DNA of 64,000 bases, taken from NCBI GenBank assembly GCA_003020945.1, contig PXRU01000002.1:158097-222096 (forward strand), given 5' to 3'. The notes beneath the pieces are model-generated. The model was not told the origin of the DNA. It made no database searches and was given only the letters and a program-made list of their open reading frames with translations. This stretch comes from Halobacteriales archaeon QS_6_71_20. GTDB lineage: Archaea > Halobacteriota > Halobacteria > Halobacteriales > Haloferacaceae. Shown here piece after piece: positions 48,847 to 58,801 of this stretch. Position 1 is the first letter of the stretch. Every line of letters starts with the position of its first letter. Made by a program: the position numbers and the translations under genes.

Positions 48847-50322
48847 ATGAGTACCGGTGTCTCCGCCTCCTCGATGTCGACGTACGCCATCCTCGGCTGC
48901 GGGAGCGTGGGCCACGCGGTCGCCGACGAACTGACCGGGGAGGGGAAGGACGTGCTCATCCTCGACGTGGACGAGTCCCGCGTCGAGGCCCTGCGGGACC
49001 AGGACCTCAACGCCCGAGTTCAGGACATCGCCCGCCCCGACGTCGCCGAGGCGGTCGCCGACCGCGACGTGATCCTCATCCTCTCGTCGGACGTGGACGC
49101 CAACGAGGAGGCGGTGAAGGCCATCCGCGAGCACGGCGGCGACCAGTACGTCGTCGTTCGCGCCTCCGACCCCGTCAGCGAGGACGAACTCGCCGCCCTG
49201 GGCGCGGACGTGGTAGTCAACCCCTCGACGGTGATCGCCGACTCCGCGCTCCGGTCGCTGGAGTCGGGGGAGCTGGAGTACAAGGCTCGACAGCTCTCGG
49301 AGATCCTCCGCGACACCGCCGGGAAGCTGGCCGTGCTCGCGCACGACAACCCCGACCCCGACTCGATCGCCGCGGCCGTCGCGCTGCGGGCCATCGCCGC
49401 CGAGTTCGACGTGGAGGCGGAGATCCGCTACGACGGAGAGATCGGCCACCAGGAGAACCGCGCGTTCGTCAACACGCTCGGTATCGACCTGAAGGCCCGC
49501 AGCGAGGGGCCGCCGCTGTCGGAGTACGGCGCCCTCGCGCTGGTCGACTACGCCGAGACCGACGCGACCGAGGTCGACGCCGACGTGGACGTCTACATCG
49601 ACCACGACGACCCGGAGGAGCCGATCGACGCGGCGTTCACCGACATCCGGCGGAACGTCTCCTCCACGTCGACGATCCTCACGAAGTACCTCCAGGAGTT
49701 CGACCTCTCGCCCGACGAGACGGTGGCGACCGCCCTGCTGTACGGCATCCGCGCGGAGACTGTCGACTTCAAGCGCGACACCACCCCCGCGGACCTGACG
49801 GCCGCCGCCTACCTCCACTCGTTCGCCGACCACGACACCCTGGAGGACGTGGAGTCGCCGAGCATGAGCCCGGAGACGCTGGACGTGCTCGCGGAGGCGA
49901 TCCAGAACCGCGAGGTCCAGGGGAGCCACCTCATCTCCAACGCCGGCTTCGTCCGCGACCGGGAGGCGCTCTCGCAGGCGGCCCAGCAGCTACTCAACCT
50001 GGAGGGGATCACCACCTCCGCCGTGTTCGGCATCGCCGAGGACACCATCACCCTCGCGGCCCGCTCGAAGGACATCCGCATCAACATCGGGAACGTGCTC
50101 CGGGACGCCTACTCCGACGTCGGCGAGGCGGCGGGCCACTCCAAGCAGGGAAGCGCCGAGATCCCCCTGGGGCTGTTCACCGGGCTGGAGACGACGGAGT
50201 CGAACCGCGACACCCTCCTCCAGCTCTCCGAGGAGGCCGTCAGGCGGAAGCTGTTCGACGCGATGGGCGTCGAGAGCTCCGGCTCCGGGTCGAGCTCCGG
50301 GGACTCCGGCAACGGCTCCTGA
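48847..50322 (+). CDS. RCK/TrkA-N plus DHH-family phosphoesterase fusion
   Basis: YAILGCGSVGHAVADEL (Rossmann), LAVLAHDNPDPDSIAAAVAL, LALVDYAETD, DVYIDHDDPE (DHH motifs). Confidence 0.88.
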   Translation: MSTGVSASSMSTYAILGCGSVGHAVADELTGEGKDVLILDVDESRVEALRDQDLNARVQDIARPDVAEAVADRDVILILSSDVDANEEAVKAIREHGGDQYVVVRASDPVSEDELAALGADVVVNPSTVIADSALRSLESGELEYKARQLSEILRDTAGKLAVLAHDNPDPDSIAAAVALRAIAAEFDVEAEIRYDGEIGHQENRAFVNTLGIDLKARSEGPPLSEYGALALVDYAETDATEVDADVDVYIDHDDPEEPIDAAFTDIRRNVSSTSTILTKYLQEFDLSPDETVATALLYGIRAETVDFKRDTTPADLTAAAYLHSFADHDTLEDVESPSMSPETLDVLAEAIQNREVQGSHLISNAGFVRDREALSQAAQQLLNLEGITTSAVFGIAEDTITLAARSKDIRINIGNVLRDAYSDVGEAAGHSKQGSAEIPLGLFTGLETTESNRDTLLQLSEEAVRRKLFDAMGVESSGSGSSSGDSGNGS

Positions 50323-50379
50323 GCGGGGTCCGCTCGCCCGGACCGGGGCGGGGACGACGACCGGGCGTGAACCGGCTCG

Positions 50380-50520
50380 GAACCGGGATCGGGTAACCCA
50401 CCCGAGCCGAGCATCGACCTCGAACGGGTGCCCACCTCGAACCGGATACCGGGCGACCGGGCGGAATCGAGCGACCGACCCGCATCGAGCGGTCGAGCGG
50501 ACCCGAGCGATCGATCGCGG
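50380..50520. repeat. Degenerate 15-18-nt intergenic repeat tract
   Basis: Recurring (A)TCGA(A/G)CGG-type units, e.g. GGAATCGAGCGACCG ACCCGCATCGAGCGGTCG AGCGGACCCGAGCGATCG. Confidence 0.4.
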
Positions 50521-50616
50521 CGCTACGGCTCCGGAGTCCTCGTCTCCTGTGCGCGTCGTCGGGAAGCGCCGCCGGGTCGACGGGCCGGCGGCACGACGGC
50601 CGTCGGGGACGCCGGA

Positions 50617-50913
50617 CTACGCGACCGCCTCCTCGCCGTCGGTCTCCTCCTTCAGCCGCTCGATCGTGTCGTTGACTAAGATCACGTCGCCCACGGCGCG
50701 CACCCAGCGGTACGGGATCATCACGCCCTTCCCCGGCTCGACCCGGGCGGCGAACAGTTCGTCGCTGAGCCGTGACAGCGCGAGCCCGGTCACGGCCTGC
50801 GAGCTCAGGTCGAGCCGCACGTCCTCGACCTCCCCCACGAACACCCCGTTGTTCGAGTAGACCTCGCGCCCGACCAGCGACGTGATCTCCTGCGGCGCGG
50901 CGTCGGCGTTCAT
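50617..50913 (-). CDS. PRC-barrel domain protein
   Basis: ITSLVGREVYSNNGVFVGEVEDVRLDLSSQAVTGLAL...IPYRWVRAVGDVILV. Confidence 0.88.
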   Translation of the reverse strand: MNADAAPQEITSLVGREVYSNNGVFVGEVEDVRLDLSSQAVTGLALSRLSDELFAARVEPGKGVMIPYRWVRAVGDVILVNDTIERLKEETDGEEAVA

Positions 50914-51007
50914 GTCCCGGCGAACGGCCGGCCGGGTCTTAAACCCGTTCCCCGGGTCCCACGTCCGTCCGACGCGGGACGGACGCCGCGGCGACGACGG
51001 CGGGTCG

Positions 51008-53287
51008 CTACGGCTCCGGGGGCGCGATCGCCTCGATCGGATGCTCGGTGGACCCGTCCAGCAGCGCGTCCAGTTGGTCCGTACAGGAGGTGCCGGACGC
51101 GAGCACGCGCGCCGCGTCGCCGAACTGGTCGGCCAGCGGTTCCCCCACGTCCATCGACAGCTCGTAGTACTCGGACTTGTAGCCGAAGCTCCCGGCCATC
51201 CCGCAACACTCCGTCTCGGAGGTCGTCACCCCGTACCCCAGCCGCTCCAGCACCGCGACCGTGTGCGCCTCCAGCCCCAGCGTCCGCTGCTGGCAGTGGG
51301 CGTGGTACGCCACGGCCTCGCCGTCGCCCGCCGTCAGCCCCTCCGGGTCCGCGCCGTTATCCAGCAGGCCGAACACGTACTCCAGCAGCTCGTAGCTCCC
51401 GTCGGCGATCCGCTCGGCGTCCGCCGTCGGCAGCAGTCGCTCGTACTCGCGGTCGAACGCCGCCAGATCGCTGGGCTCGATCACGACGACGTCGCGGCCG
51501 GCCTCGATCTCCGGGAGCAGCACGTCGCGACAGCGCTCGGCCGACCGACGGGCCGTCTCGACCATCCCCTGCGACAGCGGCGCGCGCCCGCTCCCGACGG
51601 CGGCCGACTCGGGGACGCGCACCCGCACGCCGAGCGCCTCCAGCGTCCGGACCGCCGCCCGGCCGCGCCCGACGGCGACGTGGTTCGTGTAGACGTCGGG
51701 GTAGATCACCGCCTCCCTGCGGGCCATTCCCTCGGGGACGCGCGGGCCGCCGCGCGCGGCGAACCAGTCGACGAGCGTCTCGCGCTCGAAGGACGGAAGC
51801 TCCCGGTCGCGGGCGACGCCGAGCCACCGGTCCATCGCCGCCCGCACCGGGCCGAGGTCGGCCGCCCAGTTCGACACGGGCACGGTCGCGCTGCCCAGCC
51901 GCGCCAGCGTCTCGAAGTTGCCGAACAGTCGCTTGGCGGGGTCGAGTCCGGTCGACTCCTCGTCGGGGACGAGCCCGTCCACGAGGTGGTCGAACTCCCC
52001 CGGCTCGGCCGAGCGGTTGATGCGGTCGCGGACCGCCGTGTTGATCCAGGGGATGTCGATCTCCACGGGGCAGGCCGGCACGCAGCGCGTACAGCCCGTA
52101 CAGAGGTCGTTGAACTCGTCGGCGGTGTCGAGCCCCTCGATCCCCGCCTCCCAGCCGGCCGCGATGCCGCCGGAGTACGTCTCCCCGCCGAACGCGTGAC
52201 CCCCGACCGACTGGAAGTTCCCGCAGGAGTTCGAGCAGGCGCCACACCGGATGCAGTACAGCGTCTCCCGGAGGTCGTCGTCCTCGCGCATCGAGCGCCG
52301 GCCGTTGTCGACGAGGACGAGGTGGAACTCCCGATCCGGGTGCGGCTCGGTCGCGCCGTCGCCGGCGGCGGTCCCGGGCTCGGCCATCGGCTCGTCGGGC
52401 TCCGCGGACTCCGTCCGCTCCGCCGAGGCGCCTCGCGCCTCGCCGAACTCGACGGGCGGCGACGGCGTCGGCGGCGTGAACAGCGAGACGTACGAGGTGA
52501 CGTCCTGCCCGGTGCCGGACCGGCCGATCAGCTCGACGAACGGCGCGAGGTCCTCGACGGTCGGGATCACCTTCTCCACGCCCGCGACCGCGACGTGGGT
52601 GTCCGGGACGACCGCGGTCTTGCGGGCGTTCCCCTCGCTGGTCACCAGCGCCATCGTCCCCGAGTCGGCCGTCAGGAAGTTCGCGCCCGTCACCCCCACG
52701 TCGGCGTCGCGGATCTCCGAGAGCAGCTTCTCGCGGGCGAAGCGGGTGAGCTCCTCGGCGGTCTCGGGCGGGTCGTCGGGGTCGAACCGCTCGCGGAACA
52801 GCTCCGCGATCCCCTCGCGGGACTTGTGGATCGCGGGGCCGACGATGTGGCTCGGCTCCTCGTCGGCTAGCTGGAGCACCCACTCGCCCAGGTCCGTCTC
52901 GGTGACGCGGGCGCCGTCGGCCCGGAGCGCGTCGTTCAGCTCCAGCTCCTCGGTGGTCATCGACTTGCTCTTGACGACGCTGCCGCCGTCGACGACCTCC
53001 CGCACGTACTCGTTGGCGTCCGCGGCGTCGTCGGCGACGTAGAGGTGGCCGCCGTTCGCCTCCACGGAGTCGCGGAGCTCGTCGATCAGCTCTGGCAGGC
53101 GCTCGACGGCGTCCTCCTTGATCGCCCGGGCCTCGGACTTCAGCGACTCGTAGTCGTCCAGCTCGTCGGTCGACTCGTAGCGACCGCGGTTGAAGCCGCG
53201 GGTGTTCTCGGCGACGGCGTCGCCTTCGGTGTCCAGCAGGTGCTCGATGCGGTTCGCCGTCGCCTCGCGGGAGTCGGACCTACTCAT
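51008..53287 (-). CDS. LUD domain + Fe-S (LutB-type) + CCG domains fusion, lactate utilization-like
   Basis: LUD N-terminus (VVKSKSMTTEELELNDAL), CIRCGACSNSCGNFQ and CTGCTRCVPACP clusters, CCGMAGSFGY. Confidence 0.85.
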   Translation of the reverse strand: MSRSDSREATANRIEHLLDTEGDAVAENTRGFNRGRYESTDELDDYESLKSEARAIKEDAVERLPELIDELRDSVEANGGHLYVADDAADANEYVREVVDGGSVVKSKSMTTEELELNDALRADGARVTETDLGEWVLQLADEEPSHIVGPAIHKSREGIAELFRERFDPDDPPETAEELTRFAREKLLSEIRDADVGVTGANFLTADSGTMALVTSEGNARKTAVVPDTHVAVAGVEKVIPTVEDLAPFVELIGRSGTGQDVTSYVSLFTPPTPSPPVEFGEARGASAERTESAEPDEPMAEPGTAAGDGATEPHPDREFHLVLVDNGRRSMREDDDLRETLYCIRCGACSNSCGNFQSVGGHAFGGETYSGGIAAGWEAGIEGLDTADEFNDLCTGCTRCVPACPVEIDIPWINTAVRDRINRSAEPGEFDHLVDGLVPDEESTGLDPAKRLFGNFETLARLGSATVPVSNWAADLGPVRAAMDRWLGVARDRELPSFERETLVDWFAARGGPRVPEGMARREAVIYPDVYTNHVAVGRGRAAVRTLEALGVRVRVPESAAVGSGRAPLSQGMVETARRSAERCRDVLLPEIEAGRDVVVIEPSDLAAFDREYERLLPTADAERIADGSYELLEYVFGLLDNGADPEGLTAGDGEAVAYHAHCQQRTLGLEAHTVAVLERLGYGVTTSETECCGMAGSFGYKSEYYELSMDVGEPLADQFGDAARVLASGTSCTDQLDALLDGSTEHPIEAIAPPEP

Positions 53288-53828
53288 CGCCGCCACCCCC
53301 GTCGGCGGCGAGCGTGTCGGCGCGCTCCCCGCCGTCGTCCACGAGCACGACGTCGACCGCCCGCGGGCCGTGCGCGCCGATCACGAGCTCCCCCATGTCG
53401 GCGGTCGCGGACGGCCCCGTCGCCAGCACCGCGCCGGCGCCGGCGCGGAGGCGGTCGCCGAGCGTCCCGAACGCCTCGCGCATTCCGGGCACCACGTCGG
53501 CCGCACGAAGCACCGCGACGTGGCGCTCGGGGAACAGCGATATCGCCTCGCTCCCGGCGGCGTCGGACTCCAACACGAGGCTCCCGTAGTCGGCGATCCC
53601 GAGCCCCGCCGCGGTGACGCCCGTGTTCGCGGCGTCCAGCTCCGCCGGCGTGGGGTCCGTGGCGACCGACTCCGGGAGGTCGAACTCCCACGGCAGTTCG
53701 ACGCCGACGGCGGGCGGGTCGACCAACTCCGCGACCGTCCCCGCCACCGCGTCCGGCTCGACCCGGTGGACGGTCGCGTGGTGTCGTTCGGCGTTGTCGA
53801 CGAACGCCGAGAGGGTGTCCGCGCTCAT
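53280..53828 (-). CDS. LUD domain protein (LutC-like)
   Basis: MSADTLSAFVDNAERHHATVHRVEPD...GIADYGSLVLESDAAGSEAISLFPERHVAVLRAADVVPGM; overlaps next gene start. Confidence 0.82.
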   Translation of the reverse strand: MSADTLSAFVDNAERHHATVHRVEPDAVAGTVAELVDPPAVGVELPWEFDLPESVATDPTPAELDAANTGVTAAGLGIADYGSLVLESDAAGSEAISLFPERHVAVLRAADVVPGMREAFGTLGDRLRAGAGAVLATGPSATADMGELVIGAHGPRAVDVVLVDDGGERADTLAADGGGGDE

Positions 53829-53942
53829 ACACCTCCTTGTGAACCCGCGGTTCTTGTGCGTTGTGCTACCAATCACCCCGGCCCGTCCGGCACCCCTCCC
53901 CGCGGGGCTTATGTGACTCGCACGCACAGTTTCGACAACTCG

Positions 53943-56900
53943 ATGGCCTCCGACGCCCCGCCCCCGCCGGACGACGGACCGGACCTGACCGACGCCGACT
54001 ACGACTACGGCTCCGCGGACGTCGCCCGCCCGGACCTGGTGGCCGACCTGGAGGGGATCATCGACGGCGACGTTCGCTTCGACACCTACTCCAGACAGCT
54101 GTACGCGACCGACGCCTCCGCGTACCGTCGGACGCCGATCGGGGTCGTCATCCCGCGCCACACCGACGACGTCGCCGCGGCGATGGCGTACTGTGCCGAA
54201 CGGGAGATCCCGGTGCTGCCGCGCGGCGGCGGCACGTCGCTGGCGGGACAGACCGTCAACGAGGCGGTCGTCCTCGACTTCACCGCCCACATGGACGGGA
54301 TCCACCAGCTCGACCCCGAGGCCCGCGAGGCGACCGTGGACGCCGGCTGCATCGTCGGCGACCTCAACGAGGCGGCCGCCCCCCACGGGCTGAAGTTCGC
54401 GCCCGACCCGGCCTGGCGCGACAAGTCCGCGATCGGCGGCGCCATCGGCAACAACTCCACGGGCGCCCACTCGCTGGTGTACGGCAAGACCGACGCCTAC
54501 GTGGAGTCGTGTGAGGTCGTGCTCGCGGACGGCTCCGTCGAGACGTTCGGCGAGGTCGCCGTCGACACCCTCCGGGCGGAGGGCGACCCCGACGGCGAAC
54601 TCCTCGAACGGATCTACGCGGCGGTCGCCCGCGTCATCGACGAGCAGGGCGACGAGGTGACCGCCCGCTACCCCGACATGAAGCGGAACGTCTCCGGCTA
54701 CAACCTCGACGTGCTCGTGAAGGAGGCGCGCGGCGAGTGGGACGGCGCCGCCGACCCCGCGGCCGGCGGCTCCGACGAGGCCGGCGTCGTCAACCTCGCG
54801 CGGCTCATGTGCGGGAGCGAGGGGACGCTCGGGATCGTCACCGAGGCGACCGTCTCGCTGGTCGAGGTGCCCGAGACGAAGGCGGTCGCGCTGCTCACCT
54901 ACGGCACGCTCACCGAGGCGATGGCGGACGTGGCGCCGATCCTCGACCACGACCCCGCCGCCGTGGAGGTGATGGACGACACCCTGCTGGACCTGGCGCG
55001 GGAGACCCCGGAGTTCGCCGACGTGGTCGACCTGCTCCCCGATGGGACCGACTCGGTACTGCTCGTGGAGTTCTACGCCGGGAGCGACGACGAGGGCCGC
55101 GAGAAGGTCGCGGACCTCGTCGCCGACCGCCGCCCGGGCACGGACACCGAGGCGGCGCCGACCGCGGGGCGCGTCGAGACGGGCGAGCCGGTCCGCGCGC
55201 TCGCGGCGCTGGAGGCCCACGACGCCGACCGCCGGGCCACGTTCTGGAAGATGCGCAAGTCCGGCCTCCCGATCCTGCTGGGGCGCACCACCGACGCGAA
55301 ACACATCTCCTTCATCGAGGACTGTGCGGTGCCGCCCGAACACCTCGCCGAGTACGTCGAGGGGTTCCAAGAGCTGCTGGACGAGGTGGGGACGTTCGCC
55401 TCCTTCTACGCCCACGCCGGTCCCGGCGTGTTGCACGTCCGCCCGCTGGTGGACACGAAGTCGCTGGACGGGCTCGACCAGTTCGAGCGCATCGCGGAGG
55501 GCGCCACCGACCTCGTCGTCGAGCACGGCGGGAGCGTCTCCGGCGAGCACGGCGACGGTCGCGCGCGCACCCAGTGGAACCGGAAGCTGTACGGCGACGA
55601 CCTCTGGACCGCGTTCCGCGACCTCAAGACCGCGTTCGACCCCGACTGGCTGCTCAACCCGGGCAACGTCTGCGGCGACCACAGCCTCACCGAGCACCTC
55701 CGGTTCGACCCCGAGTACGCGTTCGACGCGGGGTTCGATCCGGAGCTCCACTGGGACAACGAGAACGGCTTCCGCGGGATGACGGAGCTGTGTCACGGCT
55801 GCGGCGGCTGTCGGGGCGAGCAGTCGACCACCGGCGGCGTGATGTGTCCCACCTACCGCGCGGCCGACGAGGAGATCCAGAGCACACGCGGCCGGGCGAA
55901 CATGCTCCGGGGGGCGATGAACGGCGAGGTGCCCGCCGACCCGTTCTCCGAGGAGTTCGCCGACGAGGTCATGGACCTGTGTATCGGCTGCAAGGGCTGT
56001 AAGAAGGACTGCCCCAGCGGCGTCGACATGGCGAAGCTGAAGGCAGAGGTGGCCCACGAGCGCCACGAGCGCGAGGGGCCGAGCCTCCGCGACCGGCTGT
56101 TCGCCAACGTCAACCTCGTCTCCCGGGTCGGCTCGGCGCTGGCGCCCCTCTCGAACCTCGCGACGCGGCTGCCCGGCGCCGGCGTCGTCGGCGAGACGCT
56201 GCTCGGTATCGCAGCCGAGCGCGACTTCCCCGCCTTCAGTCGGGAGACGCTCGTCGACTGGTTCGCGGCCCGCGGCGGCTCGACGGTCGCCGAGACCGAG
56301 GCCGAGCGCGTCGCCGTGCTCGTTCCGGACACGTATACGAACTACAACCACCCCGACGCGGGGAAGGCCGCGGTGCGGGTGCTTGAGGCCGCGGGCGTCC
56401 GCGTCGAGCTGGCGGACGTGGAGGACACCGGCCGCCCGGCACACAGCATGGGCTTTCTCGACAAGTCCCGCGAGCTGACGGCCGAGGCGGTCGCGGACCT
56501 GGCCCCGCGAGTGGAGAACGGTCGGGACGTGGTCGTCGTCGAGCCCAGCGAGGCCGTGATGCTGCAGTCGGATCTGCTCGACCTCCACGACTCCGAGGCG
56601 GCGGCCGTCGTTGCGGCCAACAGCTACGGCGTGCTCGAGTACGTCGACGCCTTCCGGCTCGACGAGTCGATGGATCTCTCGGGCGCGGGCTCGCTCACCT
56701 ACCACGGCCACTGCCACCAGAAGGCGACGAAGAAGGACCACCACGCCGTCGGCGTGCTCCGGCGGGCCGGCTACGAGGTGGACCCGCTGGACTCGACGTG
56801 CTGCGGGATGGCCGGGAGCTTCGGCTACGAGGCCGAACACTACTCGATGAGCGCGTCGATCGCGTCGATCCTCTTCGAGCAGGTCGACGACAGCCCCGGC

Positions 56901-57011
56901 GAGGAGGTCACCGCGCCCGGCGCCTCCTGCCGGTCGCAGCTGGCCGACCGCGAGGACGCCGACGGCGACCCGCCACACCCGGTCGAGAAGGTCGCCGCGG
57001 CGCTCGCGTAG
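53943..57011 (+). CDS. FAD-binding oxidase (GlcD/Dld-like) fused to Fe-S/CCG (GlpC-like) module
   Basis: VLPRGGGTSLAGQTVNEAVVLDF, GNNSTGAHSLVYGKT, SGEHGDGRARTQW, CIGCKGCKKDCPSGVDM, CCGMAGSFGYEAEHY. Confidence 0.92.
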   Translation: MASDAPPPPDDGPDLTDADYDYGSADVARPDLVADLEGIIDGDVRFDTYSRQLYATDASAYRRTPIGVVIPRHTDDVAAAMAYCAEREIPVLPRGGGTSLAGQTVNEAVVLDFTAHMDGIHQLDPEAREATVDAGCIVGDLNEAAAPHGLKFAPDPAWRDKSAIGGAIGNNSTGAHSLVYGKTDAYVESCEVVLADGSVETFGEVAVDTLRAEGDPDGELLERIYAAVARVIDEQGDEVTARYPDMKRNVSGYNLDVLVKEARGEWDGAADPAAGGSDEAGVVNLARLMCGSEGTLGIVTEATVSLVEVPETKAVALLTYGTLTEAMADVAPILDHDPAAVEVMDDTLLDLARETPEFADVVDLLPDGTDSVLLVEFYAGSDDEGREKVADLVADRRPGTDTEAAPTAGRVETGEPVRALAALEAHDADRRATFWKMRKSGLPILLGRTTDAKHISFIEDCAVPPEHLAEYVEGFQELLDEVGTFASFYAHAGPGVLHVRPLVDTKSLDGLDQFERIAEGATDLVVEHGGSVSGEHGDGRARTQWNRKLYGDDLWTAFRDLKTAFDPDWLLNPGNVCGDHSLTEHLRFDPEYAFDAGFDPELHWDNENGFRGMTELCHGCGGCRGEQSTTGGVMCPTYRAADEEIQSTRGRANMLRGAMNGEVPADPFSEEFADEVMDLCIGCKGCKKDCPSGVDMAKLKAEVAHERHEREGPSLRDRLFANVNLVSRVGSALAPLSNLATRLPGAGVVGETLLGIAAERDFPAFSRETLVDWFAARGGSTVAETEAERVAVLVPDTYTNYNHPDAGKAAVRVLEAAGVRVELADVEDTGRPAHSMGFLDKSRELTAEAVADLAPRVENGRDVVVVEPSEAVMLQSDLLDLHDSEAAAVVAANSYGVLEYVDAFRLDESMDLSGAGSLTYHGHCHQKATKKDHHAVGVLRRAGYEVDPLDSTCCGMAGSFGYEAEHYSMSASIASILFEQVDDSPGEEVTAPGASCRSQLADREDADGDPPHPVEKVAAALA

Positions 57012-57454
57012 GCGAGGCGGGCGCTCGGTCCGGGTTCGTAGCGGCGAACTCGGCGGCCGAGTAACGGCCGTGGACTGCCGCGCCCGGGACCCGAGGAACC
57101 CACCGTGGACCGCCGACCGCTCGCGACACCGTTAACCGGGATCGCGGCGAGCGCCGGACGTGAACCGGCAGATCCTTCTCCCCCCGCTCGGCTTCGTCAC
57201 CGTCTTCGGCGCGCTGCTGCTCGGGGGCGCGTTCGAGGGCGTGCCGCCCGCCGACCGGGCGGGCGCCTTCCTGCTGGGGCTGGTCGCGGTCGCGGCACCG
57301 GACCCGGACCCGACGCGGGCGACGACAGGGAGCCGTAGTTCGCCCGGCGGCGTCGCTCTGGGCGTCCGAAGCCGTGGGGAACACATCGCCGTCGACGACC
57401 GCGGTGCGGTCGGCGCCGACGGCCGGCATTCGGCGGTCGGCGGTCCGCGCGGGG

Positions 57455-58669
57455 TCAGAGGCCGTCCAGCACCGCGCCGAGGGCGTCGAGCGCGGCGGCA
57501 CACGCCTCGGGGTCGCGCCCGAGGGAGACGCGAACCCCCTCGTCGGCGCCGAAGAAGCGGCCGGGGACGACGAGGACGCCGGCGTCGTGCGCCGCCTCGC
57601 CGACGGCGTCGCCGTCGACGCGGTCGTGCTCCAGGAGCGCGAACGGCGACCCCGGCGGGACGACCCCCGAGAGGTCGTCGCGTTCCGCGAGGAACGCCGC
57701 GAGCAGGTCGTGGTTCCAGCGGCAGTGGTCGCGCGCGTCGGCGACGAGGGCGTCGCGGTGGGCGAAGAAACGCCGCGCGAGCGCGGCGGCGGGCGCCGAC
57801 AGCGCGGGGACGTGGCGTTCGACCGTCCGCGCCCGCTCGATGAACGCCGGCGGCCCGGTGAGCCACCCGATCTTGAGCCCCCCGAGTCCGTGGAACTTGG
57901 TGAGCGATCCGATCGTGACCGTCGCGGGCTGTCCCGCCGCGGTCGGCCCGCCGAAGGCGTCCGCGGCGCCGTCGCGTCCGCCGCCGGTGCGCGCGTCGTC
58001 GTCGTCCACCGTGTAGGGGGCGTACACCTCGTCGACGAGGAGGTAGCCGTCGTGGTCGTCGACGACGGCCGCCGTCTCGGCGAGCCTCCCGCGATCGGCC
58101 ATCCCGCCCGTCGGGTTGTGGCGGTTCGTCACCGTCGCGTGCGCGAGCGGCCCCGGAAGGTCGGCGGCCGCGGCAGCGACGCGCTCGGGGTCGAGGTCGG
58201 CGGTCGGCCCGGGGCGACGGAACCGCGCGACGCGCGACCCCGCTCCCCTCGGCGTCTCGACCAGGGGCTCGTAGCCGGGCGCCTCGACGAGCGCCCACGG
58301 GTCTGCGGCCGTCGTGGGGTCGGCGGCGTCGGCCGCATCGGTCGTGTCAGCCGTGCGGGCCGTGTCGACCGCATCGACCGGCGTAGCGCGCTCGCGCGCG
58401 AGGTCCGTCGCCGTCGCGGCCGCGAGGAACCCCGCGTGCGTCGCGCCGGCCGTGAGGAGCACGCGCGAGGGGTCGAGCCCGTACTCGGCGGCGACCGACT
58501 CCCGGAGCGTGATATCGTCGTCCGGAGGTGAAAGCCCCGCCAGTCGCGCCGGAACCGGGTCCGCCGGGTCGCCGTCGGCCGTCCGGCGGAGGTCGCTGGA
58601 GCCGAGGTCGTGGTCGGCGGCGGCCGGGCGCCCCTCGATCCACCGGAGATACGCGAGCGGCGGAAACAT
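57455..58669 (-). CDS. PLP-dependent class I/II aminotransferase
   Basis: VTNRHNPTGGMADRGRL, YLLVDEVYAPY, TIGSLTKFHGLGGLKIGWLTGP. Confidence 0.88.
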   Translation of the reverse strand: MFPPLAYLRWIEGRPAAADHDLGSSDLRRTADGDPADPVPARLAGLSPPDDDITLRESVAAEYGLDPSRVLLTAGATHAGFLAAATATDLARERATPVDAVDTARTADTTDAADAADPTTAADPWALVEAPGYEPLVETPRGAGSRVARFRRPGPTADLDPERVAAAAADLPGPLAHATVTNRHNPTGGMADRGRLAETAAVVDDHDGYLLVDEVYAPYTVDDDDARTGGGRDGAADAFGGPTAAGQPATVTIGSLTKFHGLGGLKIGWLTGPPAFIERARTVERHVPALSAPAAALARRFFAHRDALVADARDHCRWNHDLLAAFLAERDDLSGVVPPGSPFALLEHDRVDGDAVGEAAHDAGVLVVPGRFFGADEGVRVSLGRDPEACAAALDALGAVLDGL

Positions 58670-58801
58670 GGCCGGGCGTTCGGAGCCGGTCACAAAAGGC
58701 CATTACATCCGCTCCCGCTCCGTCCTACCCCGTCCGCCCCGTCTCATCGCATCTCACATCGTCATATACAGCCCGTGGGAGGCGGGACAAGGCCGGCTCA
58801 G

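Noticed and set aside
53280-56978. 1232-aa minus-strand ORF opposite the FAD oxidase
   Set aside because: Only its last 183 codons (LutC-like, 53280-53828) look real; the remainder is antisense of the FAD/Fe-S fusion.
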